64,000 bases of DNA from SABI01 sp028532915 (GTDB lineage Bacteria > Spirochaetota > Spirochaetia > Sphaerochaetales > Sphaerochaetaceae), in the NCBI GenBank assembly GCA_963677225.1, contig OY781923.1, forward strand, positions 2,542,001 through 2,606,000. The letters are read 5' to 3'. Positions 53,268-62,078 of the stretch are shown piece after piece. Made by a program: the position numbers and the translations under genes. Each line of letters opens with the position of its first letter. Position 1 is the first letter of the stretch. The notes under the pieces are model-generated. The model ran no database searches. It was not told where the DNA came from and saw only the letters and a list, made by a program, of their open reading frames with translations.

Positions 53268-53618
53268 ATGAAAGAGCACAAGATATTCTCGATGAGTTTC
53301 TCGAGTGTCTACCCGCACTATATCGCGAAGGCGGAAAAGAAAGGAAGAAACAGGTCGGAAGTCGACAGAATCATATGCTGGCTCACCGGATACGATGAGA
53401 AAGGTCTGACAAAGCAGCTCGAGAGCAACTGTTCGTTCCGGACTTTCTTTGCTGAAGCACCCCTCATGAATCCTAAAAGAGTATTCATCACGGGAACCAT
53501 CTGCAACGTCAAAATCGAACAGATCACCGATCCGCTGATGAAGGAAATCAGGTATCTCGACAAACTGATAGATGAGCTGGCAAAAGGTAAACCCCTCGAC
53601 AGAATATTAAGAAAATGA
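53268..53618 (+). CDS. DUF2200 family protein
   Basis: A 116-residue small protein of DUF2200. It has the family pattern from end to end: IFSMSFSSVYPHYIAKAEKK, VDRIICWLTGYDEKGL, FFAEAPLMNPKR, and IRYLDKLIDELAKGKPLDRI. The function of the family is unknown; no signal peptide or membrane helix is seen, so it is cytoplasmic. AAGGAG precedes ATG 53268. It is convergent with the SDR gene. Confidence 0.9.
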   Translation: MKEHKIFSMSFSSVYPHYIAKAEKKGRNRSEVDRIICWLTGYDEKGLTKQLESNCSFRTFFAEAPLMNPKRVFITGTICNVKIEQITDPLMKEIRYLDKLIDELAKGKPLDRILRK

Positions 53619-53642
53619 CATCTTCTCCCTGCAGAAAATATA

Positions 53643-54539
53643 CTATATCATGTTCCCTATTTCGGGGATATAGGAGAACGTAAGAGCCATCACATCATTT
53701 TGGACACCTTCATCGCAGGTGTATCTTCCTGATGAGACAGGATTATTGTTTTCATCGATATACAGACCGCTTTTTCCTCTCATCCGGGATGAGACGGCAG
53801 CATATCTATAGGTTCCGGCCATTGCCGATGCCGTGATAGACTTCTTCGATTTCAGTGCGTACATCTTCTTCATCAGGCTGCTGACATCAGGATACCGGGA
53901 TATGTCGATCTTGACGTTTGTGACCCGGATGCAGTTGCATGTGACCGGAGAGTTTTCTAATCTCCGCCTCAGGTGATAGGTATAGATGATCTGGGCCTTT
54001 TTCGACTGATAATAAGCATTTGATACAGAAAATCTTCTCCTGCGGAATTCGGGGTCATACAGACCAACCTTCATAAATGGTTTCATGATGAGCCCTTTTG
54101 ATGCGACAGTGATGATCCTTCCTTCCTCCGACCGCTTCAAGCTGTTCAAAAGCAGCTCGGTGAGCAGTACCGGCCCGATATGATTGGTAGCCCAGATACT
54201 TTCGATGCCCTCTTCGGTATAGACCGGCTTCTTCCTCGATATATCGAAGTCGGCAGCATTGTGAATGAGCACATCGATGACACCATGCTCACGAGTCACA
54301 GAGTCGGCGAATTTCCTGACGGAGCTCATAAGACTCATATCGACGATCATAAGCTCCACAGATCTTTGCGGGCTCTCATCAAGGATCCTTTTCAGAGCAG
54401 CCTCTCCCCGTTCTCTTGAACGGCAGGCCAAAACCACATGAAACCCCTCATCTGCGATCTGCACGGCAGCCTCGAAACCGATACCGGAATTCGCTCCGGT
54501 GATGATACAGACTTTTTTATCCATATCGATATTATACAT
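53643..54539 (-). CDS. Short-chain dehydrogenase/reductase (SDR)
   Basis: A 298-residue SDR. The NAD(P) site is VCIITGANSGIGFEAAVQIA with LACRSRERGEAALKR, the arginines suggesting NADPH. The active tetrad is visible as N in VLIHNAADF (replacing NNAG), S in ITVASKGL and Y-x-x-x-K in YYQSKKAQIIY. It resembles the retinol-dehydrogenase-like SDR group. The phytoene-desaturase-like gene ten kb away is too distant to link. It stands alone just left of IS30. Confidence 0.9.
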   Translation of the reverse strand: MYNIDMDKKVCIITGANSGIGFEAAVQIADEGFHVVLACRSRERGEAALKRILDESPQRSVELMIVDMSLMSSVRKFADSVTREHGVIDVLIHNAADFDISRKKPVYTEEGIESIWATNHIGPVLLTELLLNSLKRSEEGRIITVASKGLIMKPFMKVGLYDPEFRRRRFSVSNAYYQSKKAQIIYTYHLRRRLENSPVTCNCIRVTNVKIDISRYPDVSSLMKKMYALKSKKSITASAMAGTYRYAAVSSRMRGKSGLYIDENNNPVSSGRYTCDEGVQNDVMALTFSYIPEIGNMI

Positions 54540-54585
54540 GGAAACAAGGACCTATTCCAAGAAGAGATTTCTAAAAATTCCCCTT

Positions 54586-55851
54586 CGCGCGCGGTAAGAT
54601 AAAATGCACGCCGAAAGGGAAAAAGAATAAAGAAGTCCCACGGACCTCAGTTATAATGGAATTAGCACAAACCAATCATAACGAGGCAACCATGGGACGA
54701 ACCAAGCTTACCATAGAGGACCATGCACATCATAGTCATTTTACCTGGGAAGAAAGGATTCAGATGCAATATTATTATACGGGATGGCATGGGTACCAGA
54801 AGATACGCTCTCCACTGCTGTTAGGAAAGATCTTCGGCAAGCATGAATCCACTATCAGACGAGAACTTAAAAGAGGTATGGTCACCCACGAATGGGACAA
54901 TCCGCCGTTTGAACACAAGGTGTACAACGCTGAGTATGCACAGAAGGATGCTGAATCCCAATGGAGTGCAAAAGGACCTGAATTGAAGCTGGGAACTGAC
55001 TGGGCACTTGTCCAAGCTGTCACTCATCTAATCAGGAATGAACACTATTCACCGTATGCTGTTCTCGCTGAATTTGACAGCACCGGATGGCCGAGCGATA
55101 CCCGTATCAGCGAAAAAACTCTGTACAACTATATCCAGGCTGGCTATATGGGAGATCTGAGCGAAAAAGATCTCCTGTATGGTGGGAAACGCCGTAAACC
55201 GAAGAAAGAACCAAGAAGACATTCCCGTGCGGCTGCAGCTGCAAAAAGCATCTCAGGACGTCCTCGGGAAGCTTCTGAGAGAACTGAATTCGGTCACTGG
55301 GAGATAGATACCGTTGTCGGCGGTGTAGGGACCTCATCTGTGTGTCTCATGACTATGACAGAGAGGAAAACTCGCTTTGAAATTACCAGGAAGATAGAAG
55401 ACCGTACCATGAAATCGGTCACTCACGAACTGGATGTTCTGGAGAGACAGATAGGAGCGTCTCTGTTCCAGAACATGTTCAAGACGGTCACGGGAGACAA
55501 TGGAAGTGAATTCTCTGATATTGAAGGAATCGAGCGTTCTGCTCTGTCCTCAAAACAGAGACTGACTCTCTATTTCGCTCATCCGTATAGCAGTTTTGAA
55601 AGAGGAACGAATGAGAATCACAACGGCATCATCAGAAGGTTTATTCCCAAAGGATCAGATATTGGTTCATACACGAAGCAGACAATCAAGTCTACACAAG
55701 ATTGGATGAATTCCTACCCGAGAAGAATACTGCATGGAATGACACCTTTGAGGGCTTTAGCTGCAGAACTCCCAAGTGAGTTCTGCATACCTACTATACT
55801 GGGAGGTACCCCATGAAAAAGAAAAACGTGCATTTTACTTTACAAGGAACG
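54586..55851. mobile_element. IS30-family insertion sequence, ~1.27 kb
   Basis: The ends carry imperfect inverted repeats: GTAAGATAAAATGCACG (54594-54610) on the left and, on the other strand, GTAAAGTAAAATGCACG (55827-55843) on the right, 15 of 17 identical. Eight more bases beginning CG separate each from a 15-bp direct repeat. One intact transposase gene fills the interior. The limits are set at the inner edges of the direct repeats. Confidence 0.85.
54692..55816 (+). CDS. IS30-family transposase
   Basis: A 374-residue DDE transposase. The N-terminus has the helix-turn-helix typical of IS30 (FTWEERIQMQYYY, KIFGKHESTIRRELKRGM). The catalytic residues are in HWEIDTVVGG (D), TVTGDNGSEF (D) and SFERGTNENHNGIIRRFIPK (E, with the following N-G-x-x-R-R). 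The C-terminal W-M-N-S-Y-P-R-R stretch is also family-like. ATG 54692 follows ACGAGGCAACC. No stop or frameshift interrupts it, so the element may be active. Confidence 0.94.
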   Translation: MGRTKLTIEDHAHHSHFTWEERIQMQYYYTGWHGYQKIRSPLLLGKIFGKHESTIRRELKRGMVTHEWDNPPFEHKVYNAEYAQKDAESQWSAKGPELKLGTDWALVQAVTHLIRNEHYSPYAVLAEFDSTGWPSDTRISEKTLYNYIQAGYMGDLSEKDLLYGGKRRKPKKEPRRHSRAAAAAKSISGRPREASERTEFGHWEIDTVVGGVGTSSVCLMTMTERKTRFEITRKIEDRTMKSVTHELDVLERQIGASLFQNMFKTVTGDNGSEFSDIEGIERSALSSKQRLTLYFAHPYSSFERGTNENHNGIIRRFIPKGSDIGSYTKQTIKSTQDWMNSYPRRILHGMTPLRALAAELPSEFCIPTILGGTP

Positions 55852-55901
55852 CTAAAAATTCCCCTTGACGATACCATGTATTATAACAATATTGTAATCA
55901 A

Positions 55902-55938
55902 TTAGGACGGTCGTCCGAAATTAGGACGGTCGTCCGAA
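55902..55938. promoter_or_regulatory. Tandem TetR operators
   Basis: TTAGGACGGTCGTCCGAA occurs twice with a period of 19 bases (55902-55919 and 55921-55938), directly before the tetR ribosome site. Each is a dyad of GGACG/CGTCC arms around GT. Two dyads on nearly the same face fit two TetR dimers. The repeats begin 37 bases after the right direct repeat of IS30. Confidence 0.88.
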
Positions 55939-55954
55939 TTAAGGTGGTAAACAG

Positions 55955-56497
55955 ATGAACCAAAAAGAACAGATACTCCAGTCCGCATACAGCTGCATCA
56001 CAGAGAAAGGCTATGCGAACAGCTCTATGAGAGATATCGCACGGAAGGCAGATGTTACCCTCAGTCAGATACATTACTACTTCGGAAGCAAAAAAGAATT
56101 ATTCAGTGAGGTGCTTCACCATCTGACAGAAAACTACCTTGATCATATGAGAAACATCCTTCAGGACGACACGAAAAAGGATGAGGATCTTTTCACATCT
56201 ATTTCAACGATAGTGACCGAAGCTTCTGAAGATTCTTCACTGATCTTCGATTTTGCAAGCCTTTCATTAAAGGATGAGAGCTTCGGCTTTCAGTTTCAGA
56301 AGCTCTTCAAGGAGATGGAACAGCTGCTTACCGAGCAGTTGAGAAAAAGATCTTTCAAAATCGATGCGAAGGCAGTCTCGAAAATAGCGATCGGAACAAT
56401 ACTGGGAGCATCTTTTCAGTCTGCTATCGTGCCTGACCAGAAGCAGTCCGTTCTTGAGGCGGTAAAACAGCTCAGTAAAGTTCTGACGACAGCATAA
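55955..56497 (+). CDS. TetR/AcrR-family transcriptional regulator
   Basis: A 180-residue repressor. The N-terminal helix-turn-helix is KGYANSSMRDIARKADVTLS then QIHYYFGSKKELFSEVL. The all-helical ligand domain (60-180) is not assignable. AAGGTGG precedes ATG 55955, with two operators just upstream, so it represses itself and probably the membrane gene that follows 20 bases later. Confidence 0.93.
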   Translation: MNQKEQILQSAYSCITEKGYANSSMRDIARKADVTLSQIHYYFGSKKELFSEVLHHLTENYLDHMRNILQDDTKKDEDLFTSISTIVTEASEDSSLIFDFASLSLKDESFGFQFQKLFKEMEQLLTEQLRKRSFKIDAKAVSKIAIGTILGASFQSAIVPDQKQSVLEAVKQLSKVLTTA

Positions 56498-56517
56498 GAA
56501 TAAGGATTTGAACGACG

Positions 56518-57717
56518 ATGAAGACCGAAGACCTGCTATTCTACTATGCGGCATACTTTCTGCTGCTATCATTTACCGGATGGATAATCGAGACTGTCTA
56601 CAGATCGGGAGGAAACATAGAGTTCACCAATGCGGGATTGCTGAGAGGGCCGTATGTACCAATCTACGGAACAGCAGCCACCATGATACTTGCGGTGGAT
56701 AGGACATTCTCCTCTTTTCCCTTCGTGTGGGAAGTACTGTCTCTGGCGCTGTTCGCCACTGTCCTGGAATACTTTACATCATATATTCTCGAAAAGATGT
56801 TTTCACTCAAACTCTGGGACTATTCAACGCGGAAATTCAACCTTCACGGACGCATCAGTCTCAGATACAGTCTGTACTGGGTCATCCTGGTCATCGCCGA
56901 TCTGCAGGTTCTTCAACCGCTCATCTTCGAAACCATCGTCGAATATGATTCTCTTGCGCTGCGGGCGGGAACCTGTGTGATGTTCATCATATTTATCATC
57001 GATGTATGCGTTTCGTTCAACCTGCTGATCAAGGTGAGAAATCTGTATCAGACTCTTGAGACAAGGAAAGAGGAGATCTCTTCGAGGATCTCTAAGAGAT
57101 CTCCTCTCATCTGGCGTGATTTCAGGCGTCTGCTCCAGTCGTTTCCGAAACTTGTCGACAAGGTTTCCACAGGGACTTTCGATGCGGTAGCTTTGGTCGA
57201 CGAAGGGAGAGAAAACTCAATGACGATCATGAAAGAGTCTGAAAGAAGGGACTTTTCGGTATTGACCGGTGAAATCCTCGAAAATCCTGTATACTGCGAA
57301 TTGAAAAACTATCACCACCATGAGCACTCCATCTACGATCATTCAATTCTCGTTGCCCAGTATTCTTATAAGATTGGTCTCAAACTGCAGAAAGTGATAT
57401 CGTTGGATATGAACTCGCTTGTCAGAGGAGCGCTCCTTCACGATTTTTTCCTCTACGACTGGAGAAAACAACGACCCGAGAACGGAAGGCTCCATGCATT
57501 CGAACATCCGAAAGAAGCCTATCAGAACGCAACTGTGACCTTCGGACCTCTTACTCCTGTTGAAAAGGATATCATTCTCAAACATATGTGGCCGCTCAAC
57601 ATCATCCTGCCCAAGTATATTGAGACTTGTATCGTCACTGTTGTCGATAAGATCGTCTCATCCAAAGAGTTTATTGCGGAAGCGGTGAAGGACCAGAAAA
57701 GAAAAGAGGAATTATGA
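56518..57717 (+). CDS. Fusion of CmpB-type (putative ABC-transporter type IV) membrane domain and HD domain
   Basis: A 399-residue protein. Residues ~1-180 hold five or six helices of the CmpB/putative ABC-transporter type IV family (SFTGWIIETVYRSGG, LRGPYVPIYGTAA, EYFTSYILEKMFSLKLWDYS). A linker with charged helices leads to a C-terminal HD-type phosphohydrolase-like domain (~245-395): YHHHEHSIYDHSILVAQYSY, ALLHDFFLYDWRK, and HAFEHPKEAY. An HD domain tethered to such a membrane part suggests nucleotide or second-messenger hydrolysis at the membrane. It follows TetR, sharing its promoter. Confidence 0.85.
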   Translation: MKTEDLLFYYAAYFLLLSFTGWIIETVYRSGGNIEFTNAGLLRGPYVPIYGTAATMILAVDRTFSSFPFVWEVLSLALFATVLEYFTSYILEKMFSLKLWDYSTRKFNLHGRISLRYSLYWVILVIADLQVLQPLIFETIVEYDSLALRAGTCVMFIIFIIDVCVSFNLLIKVRNLYQTLETRKEEISSRISKRSPLIWRDFRRLLQSFPKLVDKVSTGTFDAVALVDEGRENSMTIMKESERRDFSVLTGEILENPVYCELKNYHHHEHSIYDHSILVAQYSYKIGLKLQKVISLDMNSLVRGALLHDFFLYDWRKQRPENGRLHAFEHPKEAYQNATVTFGPLTPVEKDIILKHMWPLNIILPKYIETCIVTVVDKIVSSKEFIAEAVKDQKRKEEL

Positions 57718-57773
57718 ATAGAAAAAAGGTCCCCTCAGATAGATTTTCGGCATCAATTTTCTTACTATAAGGG

Positions 57774-58898
57774 ATGTTTTCTCTCAACGACCTCTTCATA
57801 GCAATGGGATTCGCATGGATTCTCTCAAGTTCGGTACAGCTTTTGGTGAATAAGAAGAACAAGGAATCAGAAGCTGTATCGGAAGCGATATTCCTGATCA
57901 GTATCTTCGGATGGACACTGGTCGATAATTTCATAAAGACAGCAGATATGAGCAATTTTCTGCTGACTTTCATCCTGTCTGTCAGCAGAAACAGCTATTT
58001 CCTTATAGGTCCGGCTCTTCTGTTCTATGTATCATCTCTTCTTTCGGGAAGAATAAAGAACTTCCAGAAGATTGTTCATCTTCTGCCGTTTTTTATTGCG
58101 ACGGCCTATTCGCTGGTCAGTTCGGCAGGACTGGAACCTGTCATTGCGACGGGTCCGAAAAATGTTGAGAGCATCATCTTCCTCCGTCCCGGGTTCAAAA
58201 GGGAATCACTGGCACTTATTTCCCAATGGGGATACAGCCTGTACACATTTTTACTCATCAGGCGTCATGCAGGAACCGTCGTCGATTTCTATTCGAGAAA
58301 AACAATACAGAATACCCTTTTCTGGCTTTTCTATCTAATTGTTTTCTACATAGCATTCTTCACCACGGATTTCTTCGTTCTCCTGTTTCCCGGAGGCTCG
58401 GAGTCTCAGCGTCTGACCGTCTCGATGGCTCTGCGGATCATCCCTTCGTTGTCATTCATCTTTCTTTTTTCGTCCTTCGCCCAGAATCAGCCGATAATCA
58501 GGGATGAGAAGGTCCTAGATGATGTCAAATATAAAAACTCGGCGATATCTGATACCGATTCGAAAAGAATCTTTGCCCAAATAGAGACTATTCTCAATAA
58601 GAAGAAACTCTACCTCGATACCGACATCAATCTCGACGATCTCGCACGCGAGGCGGGAGAGACACGGCACAGAGTCTCAGAGGTGATAAACAGAGAATCC
58701 GGCCAGAAATTCTATTCATATATCAACGGATTCAGACTGGCAGAGTTCATCTCGGCAGTGAAAGAGAACAGGTTCCCCGACTATACTGTCATCGCCATTG
58801 CCCTTGAATGCGGATTTAAATCCCAATCCGCATTCTATAATCTTTTCAAAGCGAAAACCGGCATGACTCCCAGGGAATTCATCAAAAAGGAGACCTGA
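57774..58898 (+). CDS. AraC-family regulator with N-terminal membrane domain
   Basis: A 374-residue membrane-bound transcription factor. Residues ~1-240 contain about seven hydrophobic helices, like the 7TM sensor half found in some AraC proteins of spirochaetes and Bacteroidetes. Residues ~270-374 are the AraC DNA-binding domain: INLDDLAREAGETRHRVSEV and IAIALECGFKSQSAFYNLFK then KTGMTPREFIKK. The start ATG 57774 has a close AAGGG; ATG 57804 is an alternative. It is ~56 bases after the HD gene and ends inside a bidirectional terminator. Confidence 0.9.
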   Translation: MFSLNDLFIAMGFAWILSSSVQLLVNKKNKESEAVSEAIFLISIFGWTLVDNFIKTADMSNFLLTFILSVSRNSYFLIGPALLFYVSSLLSGRIKNFQKIVHLLPFFIATAYSLVSSAGLEPVIATGPKNVESIIFLRPGFKRESLALISQWGYSLYTFLLIRRHAGTVVDFYSRKTIQNTLFWLFYLIVFYIAFFTTDFFVLLFPGGSESQRLTVSMALRIIPSLSFIFLFSSFAQNQPIIRDEKVLDDVKYKNSAISDTDSKRIFAQIETILNKKKLYLDTDINLDDLAREAGETRHRVSEVINRESGQKFYSYINGFRLAEFISAVKENRFPDYTVIAIALECGFKSQSAFYNLFKAKTGMTPREFIKKET

Positions 58899-58914
58899 TA
58901 TCAGGCCTCCTTTT
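58885..58914. terminator. Bidirectional terminator between AraC and lectin genes
   Basis: AAAAGGAG...CTCCTTTT encloses a perfect CCTGATATCAGG palindrome, giving a ~14-bp interrupted stem with A-rich and T-rich edges on opposite sides. It overlaps the AraC stop codon (58896-58898) and sits just past the leftward lectin stop, so it serves both convergent genes. Confidence 0.85.
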
Positions 58915-58918
58915 CGAG

Positions 58919-59872
58919 TTATTCGGGCATATTCTCGTATTCGATGATAAATCCGTACGATTGTCCGGGAGATCTTGTCAGTCCGTATGTACCGACACTT
59001 TCCATGTAGTCGCCCCATGTGGAAACGGGGGTATTCATCTCACCGAATCCCATGATCGGCTGACCGTCTCCTGAATCATTGGGCTGTGTGTTATCACGGG
59101 GATCCTTATCTGTCACGCCGTCATCAAGATTCTGTGCCCAGTTCGTATAGTCCCACGTTTCACCGCTCAGCCACTGCCATCCGCCATCAGGTTCCACCGA
59201 TCCATCCGGCTGGTATCCACCGAGAAAAGGTCCGATGCTGATACCGTAATGTGCTCCGTTCTCATCAAAATGCCAGAAGAACTTCTCATCTTTGACGAGC
59301 GAGAAAATGAATTCGTTCTCTCCTTCCGTGGTGGGACATGCGAGATACCCTCCGGAGACTTCGGCGAGATAGGCCGCCTGATACCAGTTGAGATTTCCGC
59401 TCTCCACGTAGATGACTTCGTAATAATGAGTGATCCCGTCAGTGTCGGTGTACTCTTCGAGTTCTTCTCTTTCATATACAACATCTGAAGGAAGCTCATC
59501 CCATGAGAACACTTCAAAGGTTATATCGAAAGAGATACCGTTGAGAACTATTGTATGTTCACTCACTTCCACCGAAACCTCTTGTTGTTCGACCTGCTTC
59601 ATCAGACTTTCAAGAAGCTCGGCTGAAACGCCGAGAGAGCCGGCTGCTTCTGTAAAATCGACAGATCCCTGCCCCGGTCCTCCGAGAGCTTCTTTCAACC
59701 GGTCGACTGTAATATCGAGCTGTTCGGCCACCATCTCTATGGTCAACGGCTGGTCCATCTCATCCGTGCTTACTATCTGTTCCTCTTCCTCTTTCACGCC
59801 TCCTGCAAATAAAGACATTGAACCAAAGGTCAAAAGAAGAATCATCAAACTTAACAATACTTTTCGTTTCAT
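58919..59872 (-). CDS. Exported C-type-lectin-like domain protein
   Basis: A ~317-residue secreted protein. The signal peptide ends SMSLFAGGVKEEEE, with the spirochaete exported-protein pattern. Residues ~30-110 are acidic and helical with no known domain. Residues ~150-317 resemble a C-type lectin fold: SGNLNWYQAAYLAEVSGGYL, ENEFIFSLV, GYQPDGSVEPDGGWQWLSGE, WDYTNWAQN, QPNDSGDGQ and the final G-F-I-I-E-Y strand. Such domains bind sugars or proteins at the surface. The start ATG 59872 follows GGAG. It stands alone, with a striking hairpin in its leader at 59938-59981. Confidence 0.82.
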   Translation of the reverse strand: MKRKVLLSLMILLLTFGSMSLFAGGVKEEEEQIVSTDEMDQPLTIEMVAEQLDITVDRLKEALGGPGQGSVDFTEAAGSLGVSAELLESLMKQVEQQEVSVEVSEHTIVLNGISFDITFEVFSWDELPSDVVYEREELEEYTDTDGITHYYEVIYVESGNLNWYQAAYLAEVSGGYLACPTTEGENEFIFSLVKDEKFFWHFDENGAHYGISIGPFLGGYQPDGSVEPDGGWQWLSGETWDYTNWAQNLDDGVTDKDPRDNTQPNDSGDGQPIMGFGEMNTPVSTWGDYMESVGTYGLTRSPGQSYGFIIEYENMPE

Positions 59873-59937
59873 ATCGTACTCCATGCTTTTGAATTTACTG
59901 AAGTTTACTCATTTGTCCTTATCAAAACCTCCTTTTC

Positions 59938-59981
59938 GACCGAGAAGAATAAATATACCAGAGAAGCATTTCTTCTCGGTC
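59938..59981. promoter_or_regulatory. 12-bp perfect inverted repeat in the leader of the lectin gene
   Basis: GACCGAGAAGAA (59938-59949) and TTCTTCTCGGTC (59970-59981) are perfectly complementary, separated by 20 bases, and lie ~65-110 bases before the leftward lectin gene. No T-run follows the leftward hairpin. It could be an mRNA leader structure or two half-sites of an operator. Confidence 0.65.
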
Positions 59982-60093
59982 CAAACATAAAAAACCAACG
60001 GCAGGGAAAATTCTCATAGTCTTGTATTGAGATTCCATTGCATTCTCAACCGGAGAAAATTGTCATCCCCCATTATTCTCTGAAAAAGATACG

Positions 60094-60122
60094 AAAAAAG
60101 CCATGAAGAAAATCTCCATGGC
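60094..60122 (-). terminator. Terminator of the tartrate/fumarate TRAP operon
   Basis: Reading leftward, GCCATGGAG pairs with CTTCATGGC around ATTTT (nine pairs, one wobble) and is followed by TTTTTT. It lies ~28 bases after the DctM stop. Confidence 0.88.
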
Positions 60123-60149
60123 AATATAGTCAGTATATTTAGCGGTCAT

Positions 60150-61451
60150 TTAAAAGCCGAAGGAAGCCAGAGCCTTTTCCGGAATCAGGAACATACTTAT
60201 AGGTTCGACGTATGTAATAAGCAGAAGGGCAATGATCAGAACGATAACATATGGTGTTACGGCCTTTACAAGATTCTCGAATTTTATATTTGCTATATTA
60301 CATGCTACATAAAGGTTCGAACCTACCGGCGGAGTTATCATGCCGATACCCATGTTCACAATGAATATAATACCAACCAGATATGGATTTACACCTACCT
60401 GCATGAGAATCGGAAGCAGAATTGGTGTAAGTAATGCGATCGCTGCAGATGACTGCATGAAAAATCCTGCGATAATGACAATGATATTGAAGAAGAAGAG
60501 GATAATATACTTATTCGTTGTCAGAGAAAGTAACGTATTAGCAATGTGCTGGGGAATCTGCTCTCTTGTCAGCACATAACTGAATGTCTTTACGGTTGCC
60601 ATGATAATCATGATAACTGCGGCTGATATTGCCGAATGGGTAATGATTGCGGGAACCTCCTTCCATTTGAGATCACGATAGATAAACAATCCTACGATCA
60701 GCCCGTATACAGCAGCCACGGCTCCGGCTTCGGTAGGTGTAAAAATTCCCGAATAGATACCTCCCAGAATAATGAACGGCATTATCAGTGCCCATAGACT
60801 ATCTCTGAGAGTCCTGAACAGGACTTTTCCTGAAATATCAACTTTGACTTTAGGGATTTTATGCTTTTTAGAATATACATATGCTACCAGCATCATAGAG
60901 ATTCCCATCAGCAGTCCCGGTCCCAACCCCGCAAGAAACAACGTACTGACAGATGTTCCGGCAAGAACACTATAAGTGACCATCGGAATACTGGGCGGAA
61001 TAACCTGCCCGACGGTTCCTGCAGCGGCCACGGTTGCCGCAGTGAAAGATTTTGCATAACCGTTCTTCTCCATTTCAGGAACCATGATACCGCCGATCGC
61101 CGCAGTTGTTGCCGGACAGGACCCGGAAATTGCCGCAAAGATCATCGAAGATCCGACTGATACTAATGCAAGTCCGCCCGTGATCCTTGAAAAAAACAGA
61201 TTCACAAAATCTACCAGTTTTTTAGACAACCCTCCTGCAGTCATCAGATCACCTGCAAGGATAAAGAAAGGAATCGCCATCAACGGAAAAGAATTTATCC
61301 CCCCGAACATGGTTTGTGCAACAATCACCAAAGGAACATTCATTCCGAAGACCATGGCAAGAATTGCCGCAAAACCAAGACTCACTCCGATAGGGACACT
61401 CAACACAATAAGCCCGAAAAAGCTTATGAATAATATTGCTGTTGTACTCAT
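60150..61451 (-). CDS. dctM: TRAP transporter large permease DctM
   Basis: A 433-residue, ~12-13-helix permease that moves the carboxylate against Na+. The DctM hallmarks are LMAIPFFILAGDLMTAGGLSKK-type sequence in helix 2, SGSCPATTAAIGGIMVPEM, AAAGTVGQVIPPSIPMVTYS, FTPTEAGAVAAVYGL and GMITPPVGSNLYVACNIA. It follows DctQ by ~55 bases and ends the operon before a terminator. Confidence 0.95.
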   Translation of the reverse strand: MSTTAILFISFFGLIVLSVPIGVSLGFAAILAMVFGMNVPLVIVAQTMFGGINSFPLMAIPFFILAGDLMTAGGLSKKLVDFVNLFFSRITGGLALVSVGSSMIFAAISGSCPATTAAIGGIMVPEMEKNGYAKSFTAATVAAAGTVGQVIPPSIPMVTYSVLAGTSVSTLFLAGLGPGLLMGISMMLVAYVYSKKHKIPKVKVDISGKVLFRTLRDSLWALIMPFIILGGIYSGIFTPTEAGAVAAVYGLIVGLFIYRDLKWKEVPAIITHSAISAAVIMIIMATVKTFSYVLTREQIPQHIANTLLSLTTNKYIILFFFNIIVIIAGFFMQSSAAIALLTPILLPILMQVGVNPYLVGIIFIVNMGIGMITPPVGSNLYVACNIANIKFENLVKAVTPYVIVLIIALLLITYVEPISMFLIPEKALASFGF

Positions 61452-61506
61452 ACTTTACAAAGACCTCCTCTGTACACCATTTTTTTTTGTTTCTCTCTCA
61501 TTGACA

Positions 61507-62001
61507 TTAGCTCTCTTTACCCGTTTTAGTGTTCATAAGACACCTGACTGCAAGAAGAGAATACCAAACGGCCATCAGCAGTGAACCAATTATCATAACC
61601 AGATAAACGTATGCCATCGGCAGTCCTAACGCAGGGGATGTCTGAGTATGTAACTTCGGCATGAACATTGTGGTTGAAACGACTATTATGAAAAAGAAGA
61701 TTGCAGATATCGCATGAGCGATGAACTCGAAGATCATCTCACCAACTTTCGGCAGCTTATTCCTTATCCCGACTACTCCGATATGCTTTCCTCTTCGGGC
61801 TCCGACATATCCTGCAAGGAAAGTCATCCAGATGAACATGAACACCGAGATCTCTTCAGTCCATGCCAATGGAGAATTCAGAACATACCGGAAAATAACC
61901 TGCAGGAAGATTGCACAGGTCATTCCGCCTAAAGAAAGAACTATCAACCAGGAAATCACCTTATCAATCTTCTTGAAGACTGATTCAATTTTTTCAAACA
62001 T
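61507..62001 (-). CDS. dctQ: TRAP transporter small permease DctQ
   Basis: A 164-residue, four-helix subunit that pairs with DctM. The family pattern is FRYVLNSPLAWTEEISVFMF then WMTFLAGYVGARRGKHIGV. AGGAGAAAAAAA precedes ATG 62001. It lies between the binding protein and DctM, as expected. Confidence 0.93.
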   Translation of the reverse strand: MFEKIESVFKKIDKVISWLIVLSLGGMTCAIFLQVIFRYVLNSPLAWTEEISVFMFIWMTFLAGYVGARRGKHIGVVGIRNKLPKVGEMIFEFIAHAISAIFFFIIVVSTTMFMPKLHTQTSPALGLPMAYVYLVMIIGSLLMAVWYSLLAVRCLMNTKTGKES

Positions 62002-62078
62002 TTTTTTCTCCTATGTAAAATGATGAAAAGGTATGCAATATACCTTTCCATCAATAATACACCTTATTCTAATCGAGA

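Larger units (their letters stand above)
54571..55866. repeat. 15-bp perfect direct repeats flanking the IS30 element
   Basis: CTAAAAATTCCCCTT occurs at 54571-54585 and 55852-55866, exactly outside the IS. Read as a target-site duplication it is far longer than the usual 2-3 bp of IS30 elements, though a few members make long ones. The right copy runs into TTGACG, a possible -35 for the tetR gene. Confidence 0.8.

Noticed and set aside
53077..53271. 64-codon frame overlapping the DUF2200 start by ATGA
   Set aside because: No family resemblance, and it covers the likely promoter and dyad; the overlap may be chance. Kept only as leader DNA.
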